From positions 1 to 20,213 of IMG/VR virus record IMGVR_UViG_3300031857_001747: a stretch of 20,213 bases of DNA; one strand, written 5' to 3'. How positions within the stretch are numbered: position 1 is the first letter of the stretch; each line of letters begins with the position of its first letter. Under the pieces are notes generated by a model. It was given only the letters and a program-made list of their open reading frames with translations, searched no databases and was not told the DNA's origin. The DNA comes from a virus. The translations under genes and the position numbers were made by a program. Below are positions 11,581 through 19,872 of this stretch, in pieces.

Positions 11581-11600
11581 ACCCCCGGGGGTTGTTTTTT
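11581..11600 (+). terminator. Rho-independent terminator (plus strand)
   Basis: ACCC-CCGG-GGGT (11581-11592) followed by TGTTTTTT. The order of stem and T-tract works only for rightward transcription. No plus-strand gene lies upstream between here and the left arm, so it either ends an unseen rightward RNA or shields the terminase promoter. Confidence 0.55.
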
Positions 11601-11614
11601 CCGGCCTCGAAAAT

Positions 11615-11643
11615 TTGAAATTTTGAAATCGTTACAGTGTAAC
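11615..11643 (+). promoter_or_regulatory. Possible rightward promoter for the terminase operon
   Basis: TTGAAA (11615-11620), a 17-bp spacer, TGTAAC (11638-11643). The -10 lies inside the first copy of the iteron-like repeat, so a protein bound to the array would control it. The match to consensus is modest. Confidence 0.35.
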
Positions 11644-11700
11644 GATTAGGTGTAACGATTAGCGTATCGATACGGTGTAACGATTAGTGTAGCGATTAAG
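11627..11700. repeat. Iteron-like array TGTAACGATTAG around a 12-bp palindrome
   Basis: GTGTAACGATTAG occurs at 11637, 11650 and 11675, with a variant, GTGTAGCGATTAA, at 11687. The palindrome CGTATCGATACG (11663-11674) separates the first pair from the second. The first copy also forms a 19-bp inverted repeat, ATCGTTACAGTGTAACGAT, ending at 11645. Layout of two pairs flanking a palindrome is typical of operators or replication iterons. Confidence 0.7.
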
Positions 11701-11820
11701 GGCTCCTCTTTACATCTAGGCCTGAAGCACGATATGCTGCGTTGGAGCGGCGCTGGTGTCGATGGATGGGGAAACCCCTCTTTCTGTCTATTGGAACGGC
11801 GTCGCTCACCGGAGAATAGA

Positions 11821-12372
11821 ATGGCTGACGAAGAAGAGGCCGGCGAAGAATTGTGGGCACAGACCGTGATGCACGGTGTGAACGGCGACACGTCGATGAC
11901 GCCGGACGCTGTATTTGTGCGTCAGTATGTGAAGACTGGCGACGCGATGTTGGCGGTGAGTCAGGCTGGATTGACGGACAGTCGGTATCCATTGAGTGTG
12001 ATGGCGGAGCATCATCTCTCGCGGCCTGAGATAAGGGCGGCGATTGAGATTCAGCAGCAGTTGATGAAGCAGGAGGAGAAGCGCCGCGCGCGGATGGCGG
12101 GTGGTTATTCGCTGCAGTTATTGCTGGATGATTTGGAGATTTTGCATCAGCAGGCGCGGGAGGGTGGTGCGTTTGCGCCGGCGATTAGCGCGAAGAAGGT
12201 GCAGGCGCAGATGCTGGGGTATTTGGATAAGACGGTTCACGTGACGCATTCGGTTGAGCCGCGCGAGATGACGACGGACGAGCTGAGGCGTCGGATTGCT
12301 GAGTTGAGTGCGCCGGCGTTGGAGGATAAGTCGATTATCGAGGGTGATTTCACGGAACTGAATAATGGCTGA
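11821..12372 (+). CDS. terS: Terminase small subunit
   Basis: 183 residues from ATG 11821, chosen over an upstream in-frame ATG (11734) because GGAG lies 7 nt before it. The N-terminal part, MTPDAVFVRQYVKTGDAMLA followed by VSQAGL, is a helix-turn-helix typical of small terminases that recognise the packaging site. The middle (EIQQQLMKQEEKRRARM) is a helical oligomerisation region. Assignment rests mainly on this plus its position directly before the large terminase, with an 8-nt overlap. First gene of the rightward head module. Confidence 0.82.
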   Translation: MADEEEAGEELWAQTVMHGVNGDTSMTPDAVFVRQYVKTGDAMLAVSQAGLTDSRYPLSVMAEHHLSRPEIRAAIEIQQQLMKQEEKRRARMAGGYSLQLLLDDLEILHQQAREGGAFAPAISAKKVQAQMLGYLDKTVHVTHSVEPREMTTDELRRRIAELSAPALEDKSIIEGDFTELNNG

Positions 12373-13903
12373 GGCCGACCCCGAAAATCTGAAGGCGATG
12401 ATGGAGGAGTTGCTGGCTCGTGAGGAGGCAGTGGACTCGTTGGCGAAGTATATTGAGTATGTGAGCGGGATGAAGCCTCCGAGGCACATAGAATTGCTAT
12501 GTGAGAAGCTGGAGGCTGTGGCTGACGGGCGCATTAAGCGCCTGATGATCTCGATGCCTCCGGGCCATGCGAAGTCGTTTACGGCATCGCAGCACTTTCC
12601 GGCGTGGTATCTGTCGAAATATGGGAAGAAGAACCTGATCTGCGCGACGCACACGCAGGAGCTGTCGGATAGTTTCGGTCTGAAGGTGCGCAATCTGATG
12701 AAGTCGGACGAGCACCGGAAGGTTTTCCCGGAGGCCGGCATCAGTTTGGATAAGACGGCAGCGGGCGAGTGGATGACGCTCGAGGACGGGTCGTATAAGG
12801 CAACCGCTGTGGGTGCGTCGGTTACGGGTCGTCGCGGGCACATGCTGATCGGGGACGATTTGCTGTCGGGTATTGAGGCGGCTGAGTCGGAGTCGCACCG
12901 CAGGAAGCTTTGGGCGTGGTATAACAGCGATTTCTATACGCGGCGCGTGGACGATGACACGTCGATCATATTGATTGGGACGCGCTGGCACTTAGGCGAT
13001 CACTTTGGGATGCTGGATCAGGAAGAGCGGGACGGCACGGGCGAGAAGTGGGAGCGCGTGATCCTGCCGGCGCTGGCGCTGGAGGATGATCCTCTGGGGA
13101 GAAAGCCCGGAGAGGCGCTCTGGGAGTCGCAGTTCAGCAAGGAAAATCTGGAGCGGATCAGGCAGCGGTCGTCGACGACGGCGCGCATGTGGTCGTCGCT
13201 GTATCAGCAGAACCCGGTCGTGGATTCGGGCGGTATCATTGACGGGACGTGGTTTAAGTGGTGGCGACAGCCCGAACCGCCGAAGGTGCAGTACGTCATT
13301 CAGGCGTGGGACACGGCGCTGACGGCGAATAAGACCTCGGCGTATAGCGCGTCGACGACGTGGGGCGTGTTCGAGGACGAGAACGGGGTTCCGAATATAA
13401 TTTTGCTGAGCGCGTGGCGGGATCGGGCGGAGTGGCCGGTGCTGAGGCGCATGGTGCAGCGCATGGCGAACGATTACCGGGACGATAACTATAAGCTGCC
13501 GATTAAGCCGCAGCGGGGGCGCAAGCCGGACACGATCTTGGTGGAGGCGAAGGCGAACGGTCAGATGCTGATCTTGGATCTGGCGAAGGCGGGGCTGGTG
13601 GCGACGCCGTTTAACCCGGATAAGTTCGGCGATAAGATTGCGCGTGTGCGGCTGGTGACGGATCTGATCGAGAATGGTCGGGTGTGGCTGCCGGCAGCGG
13701 GCCCGACGTATCAGCAGTTGCGTAAATGGGCAGAAGAGTTCATGCAGCAGTGCATTCAGTTTCCGGCAGCGGATGCGCGGGACTGGGTCGACACGATGAC
13801 GATGGCGTTTTTGAGGATCAAGCAGTCGGGTTGGGTGGCGAATACGGAAGACCCGTATGAGGAGCGTTACGATACGCCACTTGAGCAGGCAGCGTTTTAT
13901 TGA
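12365..13903 (+). CDS. terL: Terminase large subunit
   Basis: 512 residues, full length for the family. ATPase: Walker A PPGHAKS (65-71), Walker B LIGDDLL (161-167), coupling motif IILIGTRWH (201-209). RNase-H-like nuclease: D316 in QAWDTAL, E394 in ILVEAKANG, D473/D476 in ARDWVDTM. It pumps DNA into the prohead and cuts the concatemer. The start overlaps the small terminase stop by 8 nt. The Walker A with Ala before Lys is a common phage variant. Confidence 0.96.
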   Translation: MAEADPENLKAMMEELLAREEAVDSLAKYIEYVSGMKPPRHIELLCEKLEAVADGRIKRLMISMPPGHAKSFTASQHFPAWYLSKYGKKNLICATHTQELSDSFGLKVRNLMKSDEHRKVFPEAGISLDKTAAGEWMTLEDGSYKATAVGASVTGRRGHMLIGDDLLSGIEAAESESHRRKLWAWYNSDFYTRRVDDDTSIILIGTRWHLGDHFGMLDQEERDGTGEKWERVILPALALEDDPLGRKPGEALWESQFSKENLERIRQRSSTTARMWSSLYQQNPVVDSGGIIDGTWFKWWRQPEPPKVQYVIQAWDTALTANKTSAYSASTTWGVFEDENGVPNIILLSAWRDRAEWPVLRRMVQRMANDYRDDNYKLPIKPQRGRKPDTILVEAKANGQMLILDLAKAGLVATPFNPDKFGDKIARVRLVTDLIENGRVWLPAAGPTYQQLRKWAEEFMQQCIQFPAADARDWVDTMTMAFLRIKQSGWVANTEDPYEERYDTPLEQAAFY

Positions 13904-13914
13904 TAGGAAGCAGC

Positions 13915-16296
13915 ATGGCCCGTAGACCGACTAGCATCGCTGACACACTCCGCCCCGCTTATGAGGGCGTTGTGCCTATCGATATTGAAGATCCTGAGGG
14001 CGATGTTGAGTACGAGCTGGAAGACGACAGCACGCGCATCGTAGACGGTGCGCAGTTCACGGAATTGGAAGATGGCGGCGTTGAGATTGATCTCAATCCG
14101 GATCTGGATATTCCCGAAGAGGTGGCGTTTGACGCGAACCTCGCGCTTTACATGGACGATATGGACCTGAACGCACTGGGTGAGAACCTGCTGAGTGGAG
14201 TGGAGGAAGATCGTCAGTCTCGGGGTGAGTGGGAGGCCACGATGTCCGAGGGTATCAAGCTGATGGGCTTGAAGATTGAAGACCGCTCAGTGCCGTTTAA
14301 GGGCGCGTGTGGGGTGTTCGACCCTCTCTTGGCAGAGGCTGTGGTGCGCTGGCAGGCTGTGGCTTGTGGTGAGTTATTGCCGGCTGGCGGCCCGGTTAAA
14401 ACGCAGGTGGTTGGCGTGGCGAATGAGCAGTTGGAGGCTCAGGCGTCGCGTGTTCAGCAGTTCATGAACCTGTATCTGACGGAATTGGCCCCAGAATTTT
14501 ACGAAGAGTTCGACCAGATGCTGTTCTGGCTGTCACTGGTGGGCTCGACGTTTAAGAAAGTTTATCAAGACCGGCTGCTGGGACGCCCAGTGAGCCGGTT
14601 TGTTTTGCCGGATAACTTCATCGCGGCCTATGGCACGACGGATCTGGCGACCAGCCCGCGCTTCTGCCACATTTCGCCGATGACGCGCCGGAATTTCCGT
14701 TTGGCGCAGCTATCTGGCGTGTATCGCGACATTAAGGTCGGTGATCCGCAGCCGGATGACAGCTCGCAGACGCCGATTCAGGCTGAAGTTGACGGCGTTC
14801 AGGGCGTTGAGCCGGGCGCTGAGGGCACGGAAGAGTACCGTGTCTACGAAGTTTATGCCGATTTGAACCTATCTGGGTTCGAGAACGAGGACGGCATTCC
14901 GTTGCCGTATATCGTGTCGATCGAAGAGGGGAGCCGGAAGGTTCTCTCGATTTATCGGAACTATGAAGAGAACGATCCGACGTTCCAGCGTCGTGCGACG
15001 TTCGTCCACTATAAGTTCATGCCGGGCGTTGGCTTCTATGGCTTGGGCTATGCGCACTTGCTGGGCAATTCGGCGAAGACAGCGACATCGATCCGTCGTC
15101 AGCTGATTGACGCGGGTACGCTGAATAACTTCCCGGGTGGTCTGCGCGTGAAGGGCATGCGCATCGAGGACAATAACATCGGGATTGGCCCGACCGAGTT
15201 CCGTGAAATTGATACGGGCGGCCTGCCGATCCAGAACGCGATCATGACGATGCCCTATAAGGAGCCGTCGCAGGTATCGCTCGAGCTGTTGAGGGAAACC
15301 TATGAATCCGCCCGCAACCTTGCGAACACAGCCGAAATCGCGGTGGGAGAAGGCCGTCAGGACGCGCCTGTTGGAACGACGGTTGCGCTCATGGAGGCTG
15401 CGACCCGCCTACAGTCGGCCACACTGAAGCGTGCGCATAAGGCGTTTAGCCGCGAGCTGAAGCTGATTGCGGACCTGTTCGGCAAATATCTGCCGGATAC
15501 GCCGTATCCGTTCCCTGTTCGTGGCGGCATGTCGGCGATCATGAAGGAAGACTTCGCGAATAACATCGACGTTATTCCGGTGTCGGACCCGAACATTTCG
15601 TCGTCGGCTCAGCGCATGATGCGCGCCGAAGCGCTGTTGCGCTTTGCCACGCAGCAGCCGGACCAGCACAATATCCGCGAAGCCTATCGTCAGATGTACG
15701 TCGAGATGGGCATCCCCGAAGAGAAGATCAATTTGCTGCTGAAGCAGAACGCGCCGGAAGCAAAGCCGCTCGATCCGCTCACGGAGAACCAGAATGCGAT
15801 CCTCGGGGCCCCGCTGAAGGCCGCTCCGTATCAGGATCACGACGCGCACATTGCGGCACACGCGCCGATTGCTGCGGAAAATCCATCGCTTCAGGCGCAC
15901 ATCAACGAGCACTTGGCTCTGAAGATGCGCGTGCAGGTCGAACAGCAGATCGGTCAGCCGTTGCCGCCTCCGGGCACGCCGCTGCCGCCTGAGATTGAAA
16001 ACCAGATCGCCGTCATGGTCGCACAGGCCATGCAGCAGCTCGCGCCGATGTATCGTCCGCAGGAGCAGCCCGACCCGTATCTCGAGGTTGAGCAGGCGAA
16101 GATCGCTCAGAAGGACCGGAAGGCCGAGATTGATGCGCAGTCGCGTGAGCGGGTGGCGGAGATCACGGCAGCAGCCGATATGGCTGATACTGCGGCCCGA
16201 GAGCGGACGGCAACGCTGCGTGTGTTTGCTGATCTGGCAGATAATCCTGCGCCACCTGAACCCTACTCCGTCCAATTTCTTGGAGATCAACAATGA
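13915..16296 (+). CDS. Portal (head-tail connector) protein
   Basis: 793 residues from ATG 13915 (AGGA 7-9 nt upstream; an in-frame TTG at 13900 is less likely). Follows the large terminase by 11 nt. The segment WEATMSEGIKLMGLKIEDRS then PFKGACGVFDPLLAEAVVRW, and later DNFIAAYGTTDLATSPRFCH, fit the long P22-like portal type found in many environmental phages; its length is near that of P22 gp1 (725). An acidic N-terminal arm precedes the core, and the C-terminal 100 residues (EVEQAKIAQKDRKAEIDAQS onward) form a coiled coil as in the P22 barrel. Forms the dodecameric ring for DNA entry. Confidence 0.88.
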   Translation: MARRPTSIADTLRPAYEGVVPIDIEDPEGDVEYELEDDSTRIVDGAQFTELEDGGVEIDLNPDLDIPEEVAFDANLALYMDDMDLNALGENLLSGVEEDRQSRGEWEATMSEGIKLMGLKIEDRSVPFKGACGVFDPLLAEAVVRWQAVACGELLPAGGPVKTQVVGVANEQLEAQASRVQQFMNLYLTELAPEFYEEFDQMLFWLSLVGSTFKKVYQDRLLGRPVSRFVLPDNFIAAYGTTDLATSPRFCHISPMTRRNFRLAQLSGVYRDIKVGDPQPDDSSQTPIQAEVDGVQGVEPGAEGTEEYRVYEVYADLNLSGFENEDGIPLPYIVSIEEGSRKVLSIYRNYEENDPTFQRRATFVHYKFMPGVGFYGLGYAHLLGNSAKTATSIRRQLIDAGTLNNFPGGLRVKGMRIEDNNIGIGPTEFREIDTGGLPIQNAIMTMPYKEPSQVSLELLRETYESARNLANTAEIAVGEGRQDAPVGTTVALMEAATRLQSATLKRAHKAFSRELKLIADLFGKYLPDTPYPFPVRGGMSAIMKEDFANNIDVIPVSDPNISSSAQRMMRAEALLRFATQQPDQHNIREAYRQMYVEMGIPEEKINLLLKQNAPEAKPLDPLTENQNAILGAPLKAAPYQDHDAHIAAHAPIAAENPSLQAHINEHLALKMRVQVEQQIGQPLPPPGTPLPPEIENQIAVMVAQAMQQLAPMYRPQEQPDPYLEVEQAKIAQKDRKAEIDAQSRERVAEITAAADMADTAARERTATLRVFADLADNPAPPEPYSVQFLGDQQ

Positions 16297-17315
16297 AGAT
16301 GAGTGATCTGCGGGCGAAGGCTCGCGCAATCTTTGGCCCGGCCAATCCTGAGCCGATGCCGAACCAGCCGAATGGTGCAAAAGCCCTGCAACAGCGCGCG
16401 AATGCGCGTCCGATCCCGACCTACAAGGTGGGTGGTGTTGTGAAGAAGGCTGCCGGCGGCATGACGAAGCCGAAGCTCTCGGATGCTGAGCGCAAGATGG
16501 GCGATGCTCTGATGATGACCCGCAAGGGTAAGGAAGTCATGGACGCTCAGAAGCGCATGGAAGCCGTAAAGGAAATGGAGCGCCGCAAGAAAGCCGAAGC
16601 TGCTGATAAGCTTCTCGGCATTCGCATGAAGAATGGCGGCAAAGCTGGCTGCTACGCTGATGGCGGCGACGTTACAGCTGATCGCATTAAGGCTCGCATG
16701 GCTGCCGGCAATTACAAGAAGGGCGGCAAGGTTCAGAAGAAAGCTAACGGCGGAATTTTAGACCGCGTTGGACGGGCAATTTCCGATGTAGCGAATCAAG
16801 ATAAAATGAAGAAATATGGGATTCCGAAAGGGGAGCGCCCGAGCGCGCCATCTGGTGCTGATAAGAAACGCGACGAAGCTCCATCGGATCGCGGTAACAA
16901 GGCTCCTGTCACGGTCACGCCTACCGCTCCAAAGACGCAGACGGTTAAACTTACCGCGCCAAAGACGCAGACCGTTAAGCTGAATGAAAAGAAGAAGTAT
17001 GTGAAACTTAACCCGCACAAAGACGGCGGCAAGGTTCAGACTTCTGCTGACACTGCCAAGAAGCTGGCGACCGAAATGGGCGGCATGAAGAAGGGCGGTA
17101 AACCGAAGGATGGTCTGGCTGTCATGATCGCTATTGGCAAGCCGATGAAGAAGCCTGTGAAGAAAGCCGTTGGTGGCGCTGGTAAAACCCGCAAGGGCAT
17201 GGCCCCCATCAAGAAAGCTCAGGGCGGTGCCGCTAAGGTCCGCAAGGGGATGATGTCGCCGACGGGTGACATCAAGAAGGTCGTCACGCCGAAGAAGGGC
17301 ATCGGTGGGATGTAA
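16293..17315 (+). CDS. Lys/Gly-rich basic repeat protein, 340 aa
   Basis: ATG 16293 shares ATGA with the portal stop. The protein is extremely basic and built of repeated KxGGK-like units: KNGGKAG, KKGGKVQKK, KDGGKVQ, MKKGGKPK, AVGGAGK, AQGGAAK. It also contains an exact 10-residue tandem duplication, TAPKTQTVKL (DNA 16923-16952 and 16953-16982). No enzyme motif. I recall similar K-GG motif proteins near portals in marine and freshwater phages. The charge suggests it binds DNA inside the head or acts as an ejected or core protein; that is inference. Confidence 0.72.
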   Translation: MKMSDLRAKARAIFGPANPEPMPNQPNGAKALQQRANARPIPTYKVGGVVKKAAGGMTKPKLSDAERKMGDALMMTRKGKEVMDAQKRMEAVKEMERRKKAEAADKLLGIRMKNGGKAGCYADGGDVTADRIKARMAAGNYKKGGKVQKKANGGILDRVGRAISDVANQDKMKKYGIPKGERPSAPSGADKKRDEAPSDRGNKAPVTVTPTAPKTQTVKLTAPKTQTVKLNEKKKYVKLNPHKDGGKVQTSADTAKKLATEMGGMKKGGKPKDGLAVMIAIGKPMKKPVKKAVGGAGKTRKGMAPIKKAQGGAAKVRKGMMSPTGDIKKVVTPKKGIGGM

Positions 17316-17355
17316 ACGGGGGTACCCGTGGCGGCCCGGGTAATGACCGCCATAT
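17316..17355 (+). other. Two tandem hairpins after the basic protein gene
   Basis: ACGGG-ggta-CCCGT (17317-17330) and TGGCGG-N12-CCGCCA (about 17330-17353) fill the 60-nt gap before the next gene. No T-run follows, so these look like RNA-processing or stability elements rather than a terminator. Confidence 0.45.
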
Positions 17356-17375
17356 AAAAAACCGGAGAACACAAT

Positions 17376-17657
17376 ATGAGCGCAGAAGAACTGCGGAACA
17401 GGACCGCACAGCGGATCTCGGATTTGCGCGACCGCGCGATAGAGTATTCATTAAATGCAAGGTTTAGGCCTTCGGCGCATGGCAGTTCATACATGCCAGC
17501 GACGACGGCAGAAGAGATTGCCCTTCAGGTTCTGGAGGGGAATGCGTTGGCGCGTGCATACACGTCAGCGCTTGAAGTTATGAATGATGAGTTCAAGCGC
17601 ATGATGCAGCCAGATGAAGAGCGAAAACCGGAGCAACCAAGAGGGAGTGCATACTAA
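17376..17657 (+). CDS. Hypothetical protein, 93 aa, in head module
   Basis: MSAEELRNRTAQRISDLRDR is a charged helix; the middle (MPATTAEEIALQVLEGNALA) is helical, and the tail is acidic and Pro-rich. GGAG lies 8 nt before ATG 17376. It ends TAATG with the GroES-like gene. Position suggests a small structural or assembly factor. Not recognised. Confidence 0.75.
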   Translation: MSAEELRNRTAQRISDLRDRAIEYSLNARFRPSAHGSSYMPATTAEEIALQVLEGNALARAYTSALEVMNDEFKRMMQPDEERKPEQPRGSAY

Positions 17658-18115
17658 TGAGCATGAGTAACATCGAAGAGCACGAAGAAGCCGAAGCTAA
17701 GGCATTGATTGATCAGCATTTTATTGAGATGACTGGCAAGCCGTTTGACATGCGTCCGGCTGGCTATCTCGTGGCTGTGAAGATCTATGTGCGGCCTGAA
17801 GAGCTGAAGACGATCACGCAGGAGGACGGCACCGAGGTGACCCTTTACCTGCCTGATACTGTCCGCGCTGAGGACAAGTACAGCTCCGTTTCGGCTTTGG
17901 TCTGCGCTGTTGGGCCCGAAGCCTATCAGGGTGAGAAGTTCGAGCGTTCTGGCCCTTGGTGTAAGCCGGGTGACTGGATTCTGATCCCCCGCTACGAATC
18001 GACGATGGTGTCGTATCGCGGCGTGGCAATGGCCCTCCTCCCCGATGATCGCGTCATGGCTGTCATCACTGGCCCTGAGGACGTTATGTCCGGCAAATTT
18101 GCCGGCGACTTTTAA
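17657..18115 (+). CDS. GroES-like co-chaperonin
   Basis: 152 residues. The GroES fold can be followed: strand GYLVAVKIY (36-44), a mobile-loop equivalent with TLYLPDT (62-68, compare the GGIVLPD-type loop that touches GroEL), VSALVCAVGPEAY (78-90, compare GEVxAVGPG), CKPGDWILIPRY (102-113, compare KVGDxVLF), and DDRVMAVITG (130-139, compare DILAVI). The N-terminal 35 residues are extra. In T4, gp31 replaces host GroES to fold the capsid protein; position between portal and scaffold suggests the same role here. A GGGAG site precedes the TAATG start. Confidence 0.78.
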   Translation: MSMSNIEEHEEAEAKALIDQHFIEMTGKPFDMRPAGYLVAVKIYVRPEELKTITQEDGTEVTLYLPDTVRAEDKYSSVSALVCAVGPEAYQGEKFERSGPWCKPGDWILIPRYESTMVSYRGVAMALLPDDRVMAVITGPEDVMSGKFAGDF

Positions 18116-18125
18116 GGAGTAGGTT

Positions 18126-19181
18126 ATGTCAGAAGAAACAGAAGTTCCAGAACTTCCGCTGATCGAAGATGGCCAAACCGAGGACGTTGAGATTGAGATC
18201 ACTGAAGAAGATCTCGAGGATATGCCCGGTGATTTTCCTGAGGATGTGATCGAAGAAGAGGCATCCGAAGAGGAAGAGCCGCAGCAGGAGGAAGAGCAAG
18301 AAGAAGAGCAGCAGGAAGAGACGGCTGAGGAGGAAGAAGCTCCGAGGCCCAAGCGCTCTGCTGATCGTCGGATTGCCGAGCTTGCACGCAAAGCTGCCGA
18401 AGCAGAGCGGCGCGCGCAGGAAGTAGAAGCCCGTCTGGCGCAGGCTGAAGCTCAGCGTCAGCAGTCAGACATGGCGATGATGACGCACTATGAGCAGCGC
18501 CTCATCGGCCAGTCTCAGGTGATCAAGCAGCAGCTTATCGACGCACATTCGATTGGCGATAGCGAGCGCATCGTCGAGCTTCAGGGCGAGTATTACAAAC
18601 TCCAGACCGACCTGAACTCAATCGAGAACTGGAAGGCTCAGCAGGAGCTGACGCAGCCTCAGCCTAAGCAGGCTGTGCAGCCCCAGCCTCAACCTCAGCC
18701 CGAGCGTCAGGCATCGCAGCCTACGCTTGAGCCGCGCACAGCAGACTGGATCCAGCGCAACACTTGGTTCCAGCCCAACTCTCCTGACTTTGATCCTGAG
18801 ATGCACGAAGAGGCGACGATCCACGCTCGCCGTATCGAACGTCGCTATCGGGCTGAAGGTCGCGAGGATGAGATCGGTGGGATTGAATACTTCACCGAGA
18901 TCGATCGTATCATGCAGAGGGAGTTTCCTGATGCATTCAGTGAGCGCGTAGCACCAACCAAGAAAGTACCACCTATGAGCCGTGAATCAAATGTCGCTCC
19001 GGTGCAGCGTAGCGCGGCCCCGGGTCAGCCTTCGAAGAAATCTACAACTGGGAAGCTTAGTGCAAACGAGCGCACTCTTGCTCGTAGCATGAATGCTTCT
19101 GGTGCGTTCCCGAAGATAAACGGCGTTCGCATGACGGACGAACAAGCTGAAAAGTACTTTCTCATTCACAAGAAGAAATAA
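18126..19181 (+). CDS. Scaffolding protein
   Basis: 351 residues after a strong AAGGAG. An acidic Glu/Gln-rich N-terminus (residues about 1-75) precedes a long coiled coil (ADRRIAELARKAAEAERRAQ onward), a Pro/Gln linker (QPQPKQAVQPQPQPQPERQA), a WIQRNTWFQPN domain, and a basic helical C-terminus (LSANERTLARSM...DEQAEKYFLIHKKK). Basic C-terminal tails of scaffolds bind the capsid protein. Order just before the capsid gene supports this. Low sequence conservation of scaffolds keeps this at inference level. Confidence 0.75.
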   Translation: MSEETEVPELPLIEDGQTEDVEIEITEEDLEDMPGDFPEDVIEEEASEEEEPQQEEEQEEEQQEETAEEEEAPRPKRSADRRIAELARKAAEAERRAQEVEARLAQAEAQRQQSDMAMMTHYEQRLIGQSQVIKQQLIDAHSIGDSERIVELQGEYYKLQTDLNSIENWKAQQELTQPQPKQAVQPQPQPQPERQASQPTLEPRTADWIQRNTWFQPNSPDFDPEMHEEATIHARRIERRYRAEGREDEIGGIEYFTEIDRIMQREFPDAFSERVAPTKKVPPMSRESNVAPVQRSAAPGQPSKKSTTGKLSANERTLARSMNASGAFPKINGVRMTDEQAEKYFLIHKKK

Positions 19182-19193
19182 GGAGCCTGACAC

Positions 19194-19667
19194 ATGGCAC
19201 GATCATCACGCATGGCGCAGTCTCGCGCCGCAGAATCCCGCGAAGCTGGGCAGCGCAAGCGCCCCGAGACCCACTTCCAGTCGAAGCTCTATGTCCCCAA
19301 GGACAAGATCCCGTCTGGCATGACCTATGCTTGGGTCCGTGAGTCGACGCTGAACGAGCCCGATCCCGATAACATGACGGATCGCATGATCCGAGGCTGG
19401 CAGCCGGTTCCGGCCAACCGCCACCCTGAGATGGTTCCTCCTCCGCTTCCCGGTTATGAAGGCATGGAAGTCAGCGTCATCCGTCGTGGCGGCCTGATCC
19501 TGTGTGAATGCCCGACGCGCGACGTTGAAGAGCGCAATGCAGATCGGGATCTGGAAAACATCGAAACGCTGCAGGATGTGGCATGGACTGGTCAGGCTGA
19601 TCCTAACCTTCCGCGCATCGACGAGAGCAGTGTGGGCTTTGAACGGGTTACCTCCTTTAAGGATTAA
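19194..19667 (+). CDS. Hypothetical head-module protein, 157 aa
   Basis: AAGGAG lies 8 nt before ATG 19194. The N-terminus (MARSSRMAQSRAAESREAGQ) is basic and probably disordered. The later part contains KLYVPKDKIPSGMTYAWVRE and GMEVSVIRRGGLILCECPTR, which look beta-rich. It is the last gene before a terminator and the capsid promoter. It may be a minor capsid or assembly protein. Not recognised. Confidence 0.75.
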   Translation: MARSSRMAQSRAAESREAGQRKRPETHFQSKLYVPKDKIPSGMTYAWVRESTLNEPDPDNMTDRMIRGWQPVPANRHPEMVPPPLPGYEGMEVSVIRRGGLILCECPTRDVEERNADRDLENIETLQDVAWTGQADPNLPRIDESSVGFERVTSFKD

Positions 19668-19709
19668 CCTCCGGTCGCGGCGGGGGCCCCTCTCTCGTCG
19701 CGCCTAACT

Positions 19710-19744
19710 GCCCCGTCTAGCTGGTCTGGGCGGGGTCTTTTTAT
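19710..19744 (+). terminator. Rho-independent terminator before the capsid gene
   Basis: GCCCCGTC pairs with GGCGGGGT (with G-U pairs) around a short loop, followed by CTTTTTATT. It ends the terminase-to-157-aa transcript, so the capsid gene depends largely on its own promoter. A second GC-rich stem (CGCGGC/GTCGCG, about 19675-19702) precedes it. Confidence 0.75.
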
Positions 19745-19750
19745 TCAACG

Positions 19751-19777
19751 TTGACAGTGTATCTAGGGTAATATACT
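19751..19777 (+). promoter_or_regulatory. Promoter of the capsid gene
   Basis: TTGACA (19751-19756), a 15-bp spacer, TATACT (19772-19777). Both hexamers are close to consensus; the spacer is short. It follows a terminator directly and is preceded by TCAACG, making a TCAACGTTGA palindrome at 19745-19754. Confidence 0.7.
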
Positions 19778-19787
19778 TTCCGCGTAC

Positions 19788-19872
19788 TCGATGGTGGTCA
19801 CGTATCCACCAACTTCGATGGTGGTCACGTATCCACTAACCTAGATCGATTGCCGTTACGTATCGGCAGACA
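19788..19872 (+). repeat. Triple-hairpin leader of the capsid gene
   Basis: Three 27-nt units at 19788, 19815 and 19846 (4-nt insert before the third). Each folds as a 5-bp stem and 8-nt loop: GGTGG-TCACGTAT-CCACC; GGTGG-TCACGTAT-CCACT with one G-U pair; TGCCG-TTACGTAT-CGGCA. The loop is kept while the third stem changes on both sides. The predicted transcript start is about 19784, so the hairpins form the 5' end of the capsid mRNA. Confidence 0.75.

Larger units (their letters stand above)
10685..11820. other. Long intergenic control region between divergent arms
   Basis: 1.1 kb without a convincing gene in any frame; open frames here have low-complexity or frame-shadow composition. It contains the structured block (10686-11174), promoter D and its operator (11177-11207), a GC-rich palindromic stretch (about 11345-11490), a plus-strand terminator (11581-11600) and the iteron-like array before the terminase genes (11627-11700). 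This is the natural candidate for transcription switching and for a replication origin. Confidence 0.65.

Noticed and set aside
11734-11820. Longer N-terminus of the small terminase from ATG 11734
   Set aside because: No ribosome site at 11734, whereas GGAG precedes ATG 11821; the extra 29 residues look like untranslated leader.
19788-19872. CRISPR-like array
   Set aside because: Units are adjacent or separated by 4 nt, so there are no spacers; hairpin covariation explains the repeats better.
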